Part shown: positions 12,701 through 23,643 of the stretch, piece by piece
How the letters are laid out: each line of letters opens with the position of its first letter
How positions within the stretch are numbered: the first letter of the stretch is position 1
Origin: Aquilaria yunnanensis
Lineage: Eukaryota; Streptophyta; Magnoliopsida; Malvales; Thymelaeaceae
Direction: 5' to 3'
DNA length: 64,000 nucleotides
Assembly: GCA_039654915.1 (NCBI GenBank)
Contig: CM077594.1
Coordinates: forward strand, 17,731,001 to 17,795,000
Made by a program: the position numbers and the translations under genes
Notes under the pieces: generated by a model
Databases searched by the model: none
What the model was told of the DNA's origin: nothing
Seen by the model: only the letters and a program-made list of their open reading frames with translations

Positions 12701-15358
12701 AAGGTCCATAAGTTACTTGAAAAACAAGTAATCCTTAAAGTTTTTTTTTGGGACCAAGTTACTAACTTAGAACACTTTTAAAGAGGTGTTCATTATACCT
12801 TTTACCCCTCATACTTTAATTACTATGAAGAGAATTATACAATATAATGGTTTTTTGACCATTATGTCACACTTGTAATTCTTCCATTTTTGTGAGGTGG
12901 TAACAAGGGTGATAGGGGATATTTGTTCTCCTAATTAAAATTTGTCTCTTAATTGTCAATTTGGGTTGAACTTTAATGAAAATATGGTCTTTGCTCCAAT
13001 GGGTAGGTATTATGGGCTTAAGCTTAATATGATATCAACATACCTTCTCTTTTCAGTGAAATATAAAGGAATAAAAGCCTCACATTTCAAATTCCTTGGT
13101 AAGGGAAATGCCCCATTTAATAGGTTAAGCATGTAAAGCATATGGCAACTAGAGACTAGAGGGAAGTCTTTGAAACCAAGGAAAACAGATGTTGAGAATT
13201 CAATTTGCCACTTCACATCTATCCCCTTCATGTTCCCATTGATAAAAAAAAAACTATGCTAAGAACACAAAAACATAGGAAATTAGCAGGCAAATAACTA
13301 TCAATTGGCCTTTTCCCCAAAAATAAGTAAACAAAACGACTGAGTTCACAGAACTCGGTAAGTGTCTAAATTATAGTAACCTACAAAATAGAAACCATTT
13401 AGTTTGCAACATTAATAAAATAAAATTTATATAGATAAATATACTTTAGAATATGATTTAGACATAAACAGACTACACACAACAAATAAAATAGTTCAGA
13501 AGTAAGCAACATAACTAGTAAGTTAATTGAGCTCTAGAAACCAACCCTGAAAGATAACTTTTTCATATGGTTCCCTTGTTACTCACTAATTAGAAAAGAA
13601 GCAAGCTTAATTAGATGGAACATTACCTCTAAAAGTTCCAAATCATTAAATTCCTTTTTCAAGGCTGTGGCCATATGGCTTTAAGCCATCACACAGGCTT
13701 ACTTGCTTCTAGATCAAGCTTTTGCTTGAATTTCAATACAATTTTTTAGTAAATTAAGCAATAGAGAAGCAAGGCAGAAGATCCCTTATCAGGCTTTCAA
13801 GAACCACCATGTACAAATTCTTTAGACAAAGACAAATTCATTTAGTTGCTTGAAAATTTATGTCTAAAATTATAGTGGGATGCTTGAGACCCTTAAAGAT
13901 GAATGGACCTAAAATTAAAGACAAATGTAAAGGGTCTCAAAGTTGTATGTCCTAGGAAGACCCTGTGATACTTAAGTTAGTAATATCCTAAAAGAAGTGT
14001 GAGAGCTTAGTAAAAACTATAGCCAAGAAGCTAGAACATAGTTATTCTCCTCTTATGATGGATATCTTATAGGCCCTAAGAAGACACCATTATGGAGAAA
14101 ACACTTTCATTACATGATCACCTTAGTGATCATAAAAGTCCTTCTTAACGTGTTTTCCATAGTTAATAGTCAACCTATTAACTCTTTTAGCCCACAACTA
14201 GCACTTCAGTATGTTGTTTAGTCAATAAGCCCAAGCCCAACCATGGAGTGTTGCTCATTAGGTTTTCATTAATCTTCAATAGGCCAAATCCTTGTGGGGT
14301 ATCAACGGGCACTCTGAAGTTGAAATGAATAAGTAGGGTCCCTATGTTTCGGGCTGATTTGAGTATGATGGCCATGTGTTGGCATCGTACTAAGTGGAGG
14401 TATCTCTTCCCAAGAAAAACTTTTCTCCTTTAGAGACCTCTGCTACATCTTAAGGTCACCTTTTCAATTTCCAGCTTATTACATTCTAGAATGTTACACC
14501 CGTGCCTACATTTTTATTTTTTTGACAAGCTTAAATCCTCTACTCATCCTCATAGACATCATTCATCCTTATTGTAAGGTATGAATAAAAGCTCCTCAGT
14601 TTCGCCTTTATTTCTAACTTGTTGCATGTTGTCTGTCAGCAGCAGAGGTTTCTTCGCACATTCTCAATATTTTTGGTTATTTTGAAGTTGTCTAGTATCA
14701 AGAAAAAACTAGGTAGTTCAATTTTTAATCTTACCATGTGTTACAATATTACCCCTAAAATTTAACTCGAGAGCTATTTAAATCAATATGCCTCAATTTG
14801 TCTTAATTTTTCTTATATTTTTTTTTGTACACGGAAGCTATTAATTGTCCAAAACAGCTTAATTAACAACCTAGCAGAGCTAGATTAAATTGAATATACT
14901 ATAGTGCTCCTTAATTCCTAGGTTAAAAGTTGGACAAGAGTAACACTGCTACTATAAAGTTCTAAGGAAACATCAGACACTAGACATGGCATTGGGATTG
15001 ATGAAGATGAACAATAAGGTAAATAATTCTAGATTGGGCACAAAGCAGAGATCAATGTAGTGAAAGTTGAAACTGAGGCAGGTTAGGTATGGAGCACTTG
15101 ATTATCGATTAAGGGCAATATTGATGCATGCTGGTGTGGTTAAGTTGAGCGATAGAATTAGAGTAGATTTGTTACTCGAGAATGATGACAGAGGTAACTT
15201 GTAGAAGGTAGGTGCAAACCTGGGTAGGAATAAACAGCATTGGTAGGAAGATAGTCAAATGACTCAGTTTCCGACTTTTTTTTTTTCTTAATTCAATTTG
15301 CAATTGCTGGTTCTCTAGGATTTGGCGGTTGTAATAAATCTTAAGTTCTCTTGGGTAT
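6771..15358. other. AT-rich intergenic region, mostly unassigned
   Basis: No coding region of convincing length. Contains an exon-like segment at 7007-7132, scattered decayed exon-like reading around 7246-7960 on the minus strand, and a GC-alternating CACGCGTGCGCGTGC tract near 8716-8730. The stretch about 10250-14500 has the look of old LTR or other repeat sequence (a TGTTACACCC start-like motif near 14490), but I could not pair two ends. The rest shows nothing I can name. Confidence 0.5.
7007..7132 (-). pseudogene. Exon-like segment of an unrecognised gene
   Basis: On the minus strand a pyrimidine-rich stretch ending TTTTTACAG is followed by a 41-codon open frame beginning DIGVSKKWSYKEGKVYGVKY and ending in TAG at 7007-7009. 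A possible first exon (MGSTSTIGFDDHFYLINLL...) lies upstream at 7470 to about 7395 and is followed by a GT. The two could be the ends of a small gene or a gene relic. I do not recognise the protein and see no convincing middle exons. Confidence 0.3.
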
Positions 15359-15368
15359 ATTTTCTAAG
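15359..15368. repeat. Target-site duplication, left copy (MULE)
   Basis: ATTTTCTAAG, identical to 16646-16655. Confidence 0.8.
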
Positions 15369-16645
15369 GAGTAAAATTTACTATGGGTCACCTAACTTAT
15401 TTTCATGTCCTAAGTGGATGCTCGACCTTTAAATTGCCTTAACGATGTACCTTTTCTAATATTGAGCGTCCTATTTAACTACTTTCCATCAATTTAACTA
15501 TTAAATAAGATAAAAAATACTGATGTGGCATAAATAAATATTAAAATAAATTTTAAATATCAATTGTAGTCCCCAAACTTGTACAATTTCTAATTCTAAC
15601 CCATGTAAATATATAAACCATGACTCACTTTTACAATAGTTTGGTCAAACATTGACCATTCAAGTGTTGTTGACCATCGATGGACCCAACCACTTCTTCT
15701 CTGCAGCTGACCATGGCATCACCTTATCTCTAGTCTCAACTAGCCGCCACCTCCTTACATTTAGCCTTCTGTTACGGATACTACCTCCTCACCTCTAGTA
15801 ACCATCATCAACAGATCACCATCGATCAAAAAATGCTTCTTCTAACGGAGGCCAACTTTCTCTCATTTCCTCTTCTCCGATCACTTCTTTCTGTCCCCAT
15901 TAGCCCCTATAACTCTTGTTCCCACTTTTTCTCTCGACCTAAGCCAATGTTGCCTTCACCTTCTTCTTCACTTGTCTATTGTTGTTTGAGCAACAAAGTT
16001 AGTCTTGATTTTGGTAGAGATAAGGCGATGATGGTGGCGGAGATGAAAAAGATGGATAGGCTGTGGAGGGTATCATGGAGAAAATGATTGGCATCATGGA
16101 ATTGAAGGATTATGGCATCAATTAGCATCGCAAAAATGATGGAGTGCAACATTGATTGGCATCATGGAGATCTATTAATCAAAGATTTGTTCATCGAAGA
16201 CTGGGGATAAAGTAAAGGTGGTGGTATAGGGATTTTGGGGAAAATTAGAGTAGGGCTTGGGGTAAAGTAGAGGGATTAGAAAGAGCACAGTTGGGGATGA
16301 AGGGTGAGGTAGAGGCGTACGAAGGTTAAGGGAATTCCACTAGCTTCGGTGAGTGAAAGGCAACGGTATTCAACAAGAAAAGATTAGATGAGCAAAAGGG
16401 AGAAGGGGTTTAGAAGCATCAATAATAGATTTAGAATTTTAGGTTTAAAATTGCTGATAAAAGAAGTTAGAGAATTATAAGTGTTATTTTATGATTTATT
16501 TTAGTTTTTTTTTGTGTCACATCAGCATTTTTTGTTAGGATTAATACTGGAATTAACAAAAATGTACCTCGGCTAGGACAACTTAAAGGTCAGGCATCCG
16601 CTTCGAAAATAAACATAAAATAGGTGATCCTAGTGGATTTTACCC
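15369..16645. mobile_element. Non-autonomous Mutator-like element (MULE), 1277 bp
   Basis: Long imperfect terminal inverted repeats. The left end (15369 to about 15535) starts GAGTAAAATTTACTATGG; the right end, reverse complemented from 16645, starts GGGTAAAATCCACTAGG. Both continue through shared stretches such as GACCTTTAA and CTGATGTG. The element is flanked by a perfect 10-bp direct repeat. Long TIRs and a 9-11 bp TSD are the Mutator-superfamily hallmark. No transposase is visible. An 84-codon ORF at 15833-16087 may be a captured fragment or chance. Confidence 0.8.
15833..16087 (+). other. 84-codon ORF inside the MULE, unrecognised
   Basis: Ser/Leu/Pro-rich N-terminal half and a basic C-terminus (MKKMDRLWRVSWRK). 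No family recognised. It could be a transduplicated host fragment or chance. Confidence 0.2.
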
Positions 16646-16655
16646 ATTTTCTAAG
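16646..16655. repeat. Target-site duplication, right copy (MULE)
   Basis: ATTTTCTAAG, identical to 15359-15368. Confidence 0.8.
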
Positions 16656-17503
16656 TTTTATTATAATGATTGTGGGAGCACTAGGGAAATGAAGCTTCAT
16701 GTACAGGTTAGATTAAGGTGATCACTATTCAGTTTAAACAATATATATACATATACCAAAAAATTTCAAAAATCTAATTTGGCTAATTCGGTAATTCACA
16801 AAAAAAATTAATTTTTAGTTTTAGTTTGGTTTCGGTTAGCCACTCAATTAATTCGATAACTGAAAAAACTGAAGTATTCTTATACATATTTGGGCTTCTA
16901 TACTAGCCCATAACACTGATTTGTTGTTGGGCCACACACAATAGATAACAGCCTAAGTCTAATCCTAATTCCTAACCAACCTTAACCAATTACCACACAT
17001 GCACACCATACCAGGCTCCAGAGAGGTAGAAACACCACGCCTCATTTGATCTTTTTTCTTGCACATACTCGTCTCTATCTCAGTCACGCACTCAATGGTC
17101 ATGATAGTCCTCTTGCATCGATGCTGGTGACACCACTAATTGGTGCCCAATCGACCTCGACTGAGCTTGTGAAGCCTGAAACAACACACACCATGAACTA
17201 TCACTCATCAACCACACAGACATTGACATCATCGAGTCTTGAGAAGGTCCATGTCTGTCTCAGTTTCTACCTACCCATCAGCCACAACCACAAAAAGTAT
17301 TTGATATTGGAGCAGCGTTCATGTGATTTGGGCTAAAAAATAGATTTTGAAAAGCCACTGGTGTGCACTTTGTTTGTTTAAATCTGGGAAGGAGGTGAGT
17401 TTTAGAAGTCATGTGAGTAAATGCCAGAAAAGTCATACATTTATTGTTATATAGGTTTTTAAGTCACCTACATTTTTTTTTTGCATGTTCATCACTCAGT
17501 CTA

Positions 17504-17860
17504 GACATATTTTTGTTTATGTTTTTTTTTTTATTTTAAATTGAACATAACCAAAATATTTCGGTTTGGTTATATTTTGGTTTCAACCCTTAATTCGGTT
17601 AATTCAGTTTCTGACAATCCAAAATAAAAAAAATCAAATAAACCAAAAAATTAGGTTCAATTTGAACCGAATGATAGGTTGGACATATTTTTGTTTATCT
17701 TTTTTTTAATTTTAAATCGAACATAACCAAAATATTTCGGTTTGGTTCTATTTTGGTTTCAACTCTTAATTTGGTTAATTCAGTTTCTGACGATCCAAAA
17801 TAAAAAATCAAATAAACCGAAAAATTAGGTTTAATTTGAACCGAATGATCAACCCTAGGT
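17504..17860. repeat. 178-bp tandem duplication
   Basis: The unit starting GACATATTTTTGTTTAT at 17504 repeats at 17682. The copies differ at scattered positions. The sequence is rich in CGGTTTGGTT / AACCGAA motifs often seen in plant repeat DNA. Confidence 0.75.
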
Positions 17861-18445
17861 TGGATCCTCTACCCTGAAAAGCAATGGTGGTGCTAAGGCT
17901 AACTGACAACGGTAGCAAAAGATATCACAAATCCAAAGTACTTTGCACAATTTCTAAAACTTTGAAGGTTAGTTTAAGTATTTGGGCTCACCCCTTTGAC
18001 AAGTAGAGCTTACGTTGAAGGTGTTTAAGTGTACATTTCTAGAATATATAGGGACAACTGTAAACAGTACAAAACCTTCAAGGAGCTTACGTTGAAGGTG
18101 TTTAAGTGTGCATTTCCCATTAAAAAAGGCAAAATGGGCAATTTTGCCACTAAAGTATAGTGCCCATAGTAGTTTTTCCATTAAGTTATATTTCTTAGAA
18201 ATTTGCCACTAATGTTTTTGAAATGAGGATATTTGTCATTGTCGTTAGTGACATGTCAAGACATGCTGATAGAGTGATGATATGACAATATTTTGTTGAC
18301 ATGGAGCATACGTGGAGGCCCATGTGGAAATTGTAAAAGAAAAATTTATTGTATAGTTACTTAAGTTGTATTTCTTTCCTAGTTTTCACTGTAATCTTTC
18401 ATCCTTAACACCAAAGCCACAATCTCAAACTTATCTTCCTCAACC

Positions 18446-18450
18446 CCCTG
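18446..18450. repeat. TSD of element 2, left
   Basis: CCCTG, matching 39684-39688 directly after the 3' LTR. Confidence 0.85.
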
Positions 18451-19336
18451 TGATAGCCGAAGTGCTATCGCCCCCATCGCCTGAGGGCCTCGACCAAGCA
18501 CTATGCTCGAGAAACTCTGGCATCACTGACGAGGAATGCCAATACCGACCTTGGAAAGGAGGGAGTCCGACTCCATGGGTACATGATCTCGGAAGTCCAA
18601 CAACAGCTCCGAGAATGACAGTATCGACCTCAGGAACTAGCGAGTTACCACCATCGGAAAGGTGACCGAACTGACTTCAGGGGAGAAGGACAAGCCACCC
18701 TCGGTAAGAGAGAATCTCCCCGAAGGAGTAATTTCAGAGCTAGGGGATCCCCCGAACTACCAGTACGACTCCGGGAAAAGGCCCCTCACCCCGAAGGGTG
18801 ACTTCAACCAAAGGGACCTCGGGGGGTACGGCGGAAGCATTTAAGGAGTCTGACATGTCGCCCGCACACACTACATGATGCCCCCGTATGCGCTTTGACA
18901 CGCCGACGCCGCCTACATCTTGTCATGTAGGGCTAGTCCTAGCCCAGGGCCCAATGAGCCTATAAGCGGCTGGAGGCCCCCACGCCGAAGAAGGACAGAT
19001 TACATCTGACCGAACACGTGTCACGATCTGAACGGGCCTCCTCCCCCTATATATACCAGGGAAATTGTCTTAGCAAATGATCCCTCTCCTCCTCCCTAAA
19101 AAGGAAACGCCACAGGCAAAAATCTCTGGCCCTTTGCATTCCCTCTCCACCTTCAAAACACTAACTTGGGCATTGGAGGCTCCTCCCCAGAAAAAGACTC
19201 CGGGGACCTCCTAACCCCTGTTTTCTGGGCATTTCAAGCGCACCCCCCTGGGAAACCTACACTTCGGGCGTTCCTCCACATCAGAAGTCCCTCTCGGTCA
19301 CACGATGTCACCTGACGAAGATGTTGCGAGGCATCA
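18451..19336 (+). repeat. 5' LTR of element 2 (886 bp)
   Basis: Starts TGATAGCCGAAGTGCTATC and ends GGCATCA just before the PBS. Carries a G-box CACGTG (19015-19020) and TATATATA (19048-19055). It has about 28 bp near 18575-18600 that are missing from the 3' LTR. Confidence 0.9.
19048..19055 (+). promoter_or_regulatory. TATA box, 5' LTR of element 2
   Basis: TATATATA 33 bp after a CACGTG G-box. The same arrangement occurs in the other LTRs. Confidence 0.6.
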
Positions 19337-19338
19337 TA

Positions 19339-19359
19339 TGGCGCCATCTGTGGGAACCC
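19339..19359 (+). promoter_or_regulatory. Primer binding site of element 2
   Basis: TGGCGCCATCTGTGGGAACC two bases after the LTR end, identical to that of element 3. Confidence 0.85.
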
Positions 19360-19508
19360 ATTCCCAGGTCGCCATCGTTGAGACTCGGCGTTCTAAGGAC
19401 AAGGGACTTCCGAAGTCCCCGTTCGCGTCAGAGATTCAACCGGCAACCGAGCAAGCTGCAGTAGGGACTTCCCTACTTGAGGATGAATGCCCTCTGACTA
19501 TTACCGTG

Positions 19509-19513
19509 GGCTT
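19509..19513. repeat. TSD of element 3, left
   Basis: GGCTT, repeated at 29962-29966. Confidence 0.9.
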
Positions 19514-20264
19514 TGATAGCCGAAGGGCTATCGCCTCTATCTGACCCGAACTCGGAGCGTCAGGGAACGCGAGGAAGCTATTAGCCCCCCCGAGGTACTA
19601 AACAGATCGCCTTCGAAAACGGAGAATCAGCTATTGCAAAGCTGAAGAGGATCTCCCCGAAGGCGGAACCCTGAATCAGGGAACTCCCCGAACTACGGGC
19701 ATATTTCCCGAAGGGGCATTGTCCGTACCAGAGGACGACCTCGGCCAGGGACCTCGGGAGTACGGTATGAGCATTTAAGGAGCCTCTGACATGCCGCCCA
19801 CAGACGCTACATGTCACCTCAAATGGCTATTTGACACGCCGACGCCATCCAGGTCACGTCACGGCCTGTCTCGGTTCAAGGATCAAGGAGCCTGCCACCG
19901 GCTACTTGTCCCCTACGCTCAGAAATTCAGAGAACATCCGACTGAACACGTGTCACGATCTGAACGGGCTGGACATTCCTATAAATACCAGGAAACAAAC
20001 CCTGGCAAAAGGTTGGACTCCTCTCCTTTGAGAAAACACAGGCAAGCCCACTGAAAACTCTAGTGCTTCCCTCTTACCTTCTCAGAAGACTGACTTGGGC
20101 GTCGGAGGCTCCTCCCCGGAAAAGCACCCCGGGGACCTCCTAACCCCATTTTCTGAGCTTTGCAGGCACGTTACCCTGGGAAACCTCAACTCCAGGCGCT
20201 TTCCCTCACAGGAAGCCCTCCCGGGAGTCACCATGCCTTCCAGCGAAGATGTCCCCGGACATCA
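19514..20264 (+). repeat. 5' LTR of element 3 (751 bp)
   Basis: TGATAGCCGAAGGGCTATC at the start, GGACATCA at the end. G-box CACGTG at 19947-19952 and TATAAATA at 19980-19987. Confidence 0.95.
19980..19987 (+). promoter_or_regulatory. TATA box, 5' LTR of element 3
   Basis: TATAAATA following a CACGTG. The 3' LTR has the TATA at 29677-29684, but its G-box is mutated to CATGTG. Confidence 0.65.
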
Positions 20265-22640
20265 TTTGGCGCCATCTGTGGGAACCCATCCTCGGGTCGC
20301 CGTCGTTGAGACTCGGCGTTCTAAGGACAAGGGACTCCCGAGGTCCCCGTCCGCGCCTGAAGTCCAACCGGCCACTGAGCAAGCCCCCCCAGGGACTTCC
20401 ACGCCTGAGGAAGAGCGCCCTCTGGTCATAACCATGAGCTTCCTACGCGACTTTCAACGTTCTGTTGTGGCTGAAATGACACAACAGATAAACCGAAGGT
20501 GGCCGCAACAAGCTCCAGCCCAAAGGCTTCCTTCGCCAGCACACCCTCAGGAAAAAAGCCCCAAACCAACTCATCGTAGTTCGGGATCCGGAGACCCACG
20601 AGAGGAGTCTTCAACAGAAAACATGCCCCTCGGGGCATGGCTCGCGGGACAAACGGGGTCAAAACGACCCAAAAGCACACACAGGAGGAGCCAGTCGCCT
20701 GAGGCGAGGTCCCCATCCCCCCAGCGCTGAACTCGCTCCCCGAAGAGGAACCAACAATCCCCCCTGCCAGAAGAAGAACCTAGCGCCACGGCCCTTATGG
20801 AGAAAATATTGGCAAGGTTGGACAGGGTGGATAAACAGGTGGCCCGTAAACCCGTCTGGGCTAGGCTGTCGGGGACTTTTGTGGGGACGAGTCCCCATTC
20901 ACCCAAGACGTCGTTGAGGCAGCCATGCCAGGTGATTTCAGAGTACCTCGGCTGGAAACTTATGATGGCCGTACTGATTCACAGGCCCATCTGACCAAGT
21001 ACAGACGCAGCATGATGATGCACGGGGCCGACGATGCTACCTTGTGCAAATGCTTCGAGGTCACTCTCAGTGGGCCAGCAACAGCCTGGTATAATTCATT
21101 GGCCCCAGGAACCATCACGGAGTTCCAGGAGTTGTCCACCGCCTTTATGCAGCAATTTATCGGGAGTCGGCCAACGGCGAAGATGCCGGTTCAGATGTTT
21201 GACATAGCGCAAAGAATTGGAGAGACCATACGCGACTATGTCGAAAGGTTCAACAGGGAAGCTCTGAGCGTCCCGGACTTCCGGCCCGAAATACGCATCC
21301 TCGCCATGACACGGGGCCTTCGGAGGGACTCACAGCTGTTTTACGAGTTCTCTAAAGGCCCCCCGGACACCCTCGGCGAATTCTACCGAAGGGCCGAACA
21401 ACACATGACGGCCGAAGAACTAAGAATAGGCGGACCGAAGTCCGATCACGCCCGGGCCGAAGGATCCAGCCAGCAAAATCACTATCCCACCGAACAGGCA
21501 GGCCGACCTCGGAGGACGCGAGGAAGGAAACTCCCAAATTTCACACCCCTGAACACCACACGGACAAACATCCTCATGACGATGGAAAGGCAGGGGACGC
21601 AGGTTCAGCAGCCATGGGCCATGACCGCCGACAACAGAAAGAATATGAAGAAGTTCTGCCAGTTTCATCGTGACCACGGTCACGACACCGAAGACTGCTT
21701 CCAATTGAAGAAGTATATAGAGTCGCTGATAAAACAGGGCCAACTTCGTCGTTATCTGCGCATGCCGTCCCCGAAGGGGAGAAAAGAGGAGGAAGGAAAG
21801 GCAGAAGATGAGGACTACGACTCCGACAGGCGGAGAAACCGAAGTCCGAAAAGGCACCCCTCACCTCTAGCAGGAATCATACAAACAATAACGACGGGAC
21901 TCCCATCCTCGGAAAGAAAGAGGAAGGCCAGAGAAATAGCAGTCATGGACTATCAAAGTCCAACAAAAAAGCTGGCCCAAAAGGATGGTTCCGCCGTCAT
22001 TTTTCCCCATGACGACCCATTATTGATCATGGCGAGAATAGGAAACTGGGACGTTAAAAGAGTGCTGCTCGATGACGGATCAAATGCCGACGTCCTGTTT
22101 TCACATTTGCTGCCAAGGTTGGGTGTATCTACCAGCGACCTCAAGCCCGTCACCTCGCCTACCTTCGGGGTAGGTCCGGCAGAGCTGCCCGTCCTCGGTT
22201 GGATCGACCTCCCTTTGATGCTGAAAGGGACTTCAGCAAAGGGGACAGAAGAGTTGTTCGCCTCCACAATGGCACGATTCATCGTTATGGATGTCCCCTC
22301 ATCGTACAACGCCATCCTTGGAAGACAGACACAGGGAAACCTGCACATTCGCCCTGATGTCAAGTACTTAACCGTCACTTTTGCCGCCAAGGATGGAGAT
22401 GCGGAAATCTTCATAGATCAAAGCGAAGTAAGGAAGGTGTTCGTCAAAACACGAAAGGCTCCAGCAAACAACTCCGCGCAAGCTGTGAAAGCAAAAGCAC
22501 CAAAAAAAGGCGAGGCAGAGAGTCCCGCGAAGGCGGAAACGGAAACAGTAGAACTTGTCCCAGGTCAATCTACCCGAATGGGGAAGAGCTTGGCCGAAGG
22601 TGACAAGAAAAAAACTTGTATCCTTTCTACTGGAAAATAA
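20233..22640 (+). pseudogene. gag-protease of element 3
   Basis: Structural and protease part. The frame may begin at the ATG at 20233, inside the LTR, and read through the PBS. An Arg/Ser-rich N-terminus is broken by a TGA at 20728 and a one-base deletion near 20880. From 20925 a long open frame carries the retrotransposon gag core (around 21000-21420), then a zinc-knuckle-like FCQFHRDHGHDTEDC (about 21655-21700) and an aspartic protease site LLDDGSNADVLF (DDGS at 22071-22082). A one-base insertion in an A-run near 22605-22612 shifts the frame before the RT linker, ending at TAA 22638-22640. Gag packages the RNA and the protease cleaves the polyprotein; this copy cannot make the full product. 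Confidence 0.88.
20267..20287 (+). promoter_or_regulatory. Primer binding site of element 3
   Basis: TGGCGCCATCTGTGGGAACC after a TT spacer. The matching tRNA was not determined. Confidence 0.88.
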
Positions 22641-23643
22641 AGATCTCTTTGCCTACTCGCCAAAAAATATGCCAGGGGTGAACCCTGGCGTAATACAGCA
22701 TAGCCTCAAAGTAAGTCCGGAAGCGAAGCCTGTCCGGCAAAAAAAATGAGGCTTCTCAGCCCATAAAAATAACTTTGTCAAAACCGAAGTCCAGCACCTG
22801 CTAGACGCTGAGGTTATCAGGGAGGTCAAATACCCCGAATGGTTGAGCAACGTGGTTATTGCCACTAAAGAAGGAAGCAGCAAACTCCGGATGTGCATCG
22901 ACTTCAGAAACTTGAACGATGCTTGCCCAAAAGACTCATACCCTCTCCCACCGATAGACCAATTGGTAGACTCAACTGCCGAATACGGGCTCCTAAGTTT
23001 CTTAGACGCCTTCAGCGGCTATCATCAAATAAGGATGAACCCCGAAGATGAAGAAAAAATCGCCTTCATCACCGAGGGAGGAACATACTGCTACGTCAGA
23101 ATGCCCTTCGGGCTTAAAAATACAGGAGCCACCTACCAGAGGTTGATGAGCAAGGTCTTTAACGACCAAATAGGGAGAAACATGGAAGTGTACGTTGACG
23201 ATATGATAGTCAAAAGCAAGCTGCCTGATGACCACATCACAGATCTAAAGGAAACCTTCCACAAGCTCAGAACCTTCGGGATCCGTCTCAGTCCCGAAAA
23301 GTGCATCTTCGGATTGACCTCGGGAAAATTCCTTGGGTACATGGTATCAGAAAGAGGCATTGATACTAACCCAGAAAAAATCAAGGCCCTACTCGAGTTC
23401 CAAACTCCTGCCACAGTAAAAGATGTGCAGAGACTCACTGGAAGGATAACCTCCCTCAGTAGGTTTATCTCCAGATACAGAGATCGGTGTAGGCCATTCT
23501 TCAAAGTCCTCACAAAGGCAGCAAAAAAGGAGGATAACCTCGGAGGTAATGACCATCCCTGGGGTAAAGATTGCCAAAAAGCCTGGGAAGAACTGAAAAT
23601 CTACTTGGCCAGCCTGCCTACTCTGCGACAACCTTGCGAATGA
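22641..23643 (+). pseudogene. Reverse transcriptase of element 3
   Basis: Copies element RNA to DNA. Motifs: MCIDFRNLNDACPKDSYPLP, FLDAFSGYHQI, MPFGLKNTGATYQ and the catalytic YVDD (23191-23202). An in-frame TGA at 22747-22749 lies between the protease and RT, at the same place as in element 2. A TGA at 23641-23643 (Gly codon in element 2) separates RT from RNase H. Confidence 0.93.

Larger units (their letters stand above)
16656..18450. other. Intergenic region with local tandem duplications
   Basis: No gene supported. Holds the 178-bp tandem repeat at 17504-17860 and a shorter duplicated motif (GAGCTTACGTTGAAGGTGTT at 18006 and 18083). An open frame at 17046-17336 has no recognisable content. 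Confidence 0.5.
19305..19513 (+). pseudogene. gag 5' part of element 2, split by element 3
   Basis: The open frame starts at an ATG inside the LTR (MSPDEDVARHHMAPSVGTH), reads through the PBS and continues with VETRRSKDKGLPKSPFASEI until element 3 interrupts it at 19513. The frame resumes at 29967. It aligns with the start of gag in element 3. Confidence 0.7.

Noticed and set aside
13338..13360. Short inverted repeat GAGTTCACAGAACTC as an operator or terminator
   Set aside because: Isolated 6-bp stem in AT-rich intergenic DNA without nearby gene; expected by chance.
10250..14500. A complete chromovirus-type LTR retrotransposon
   Set aside because: Some motifs resemble LTR ends, but I could not find paired LTRs, a PBS or any coding domain.
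21352..22568. Minus-strand ORFs across gag-protease of element 3
   Set aside because: Shadow frames of the plus-strand gag-protease; no family resemblance.
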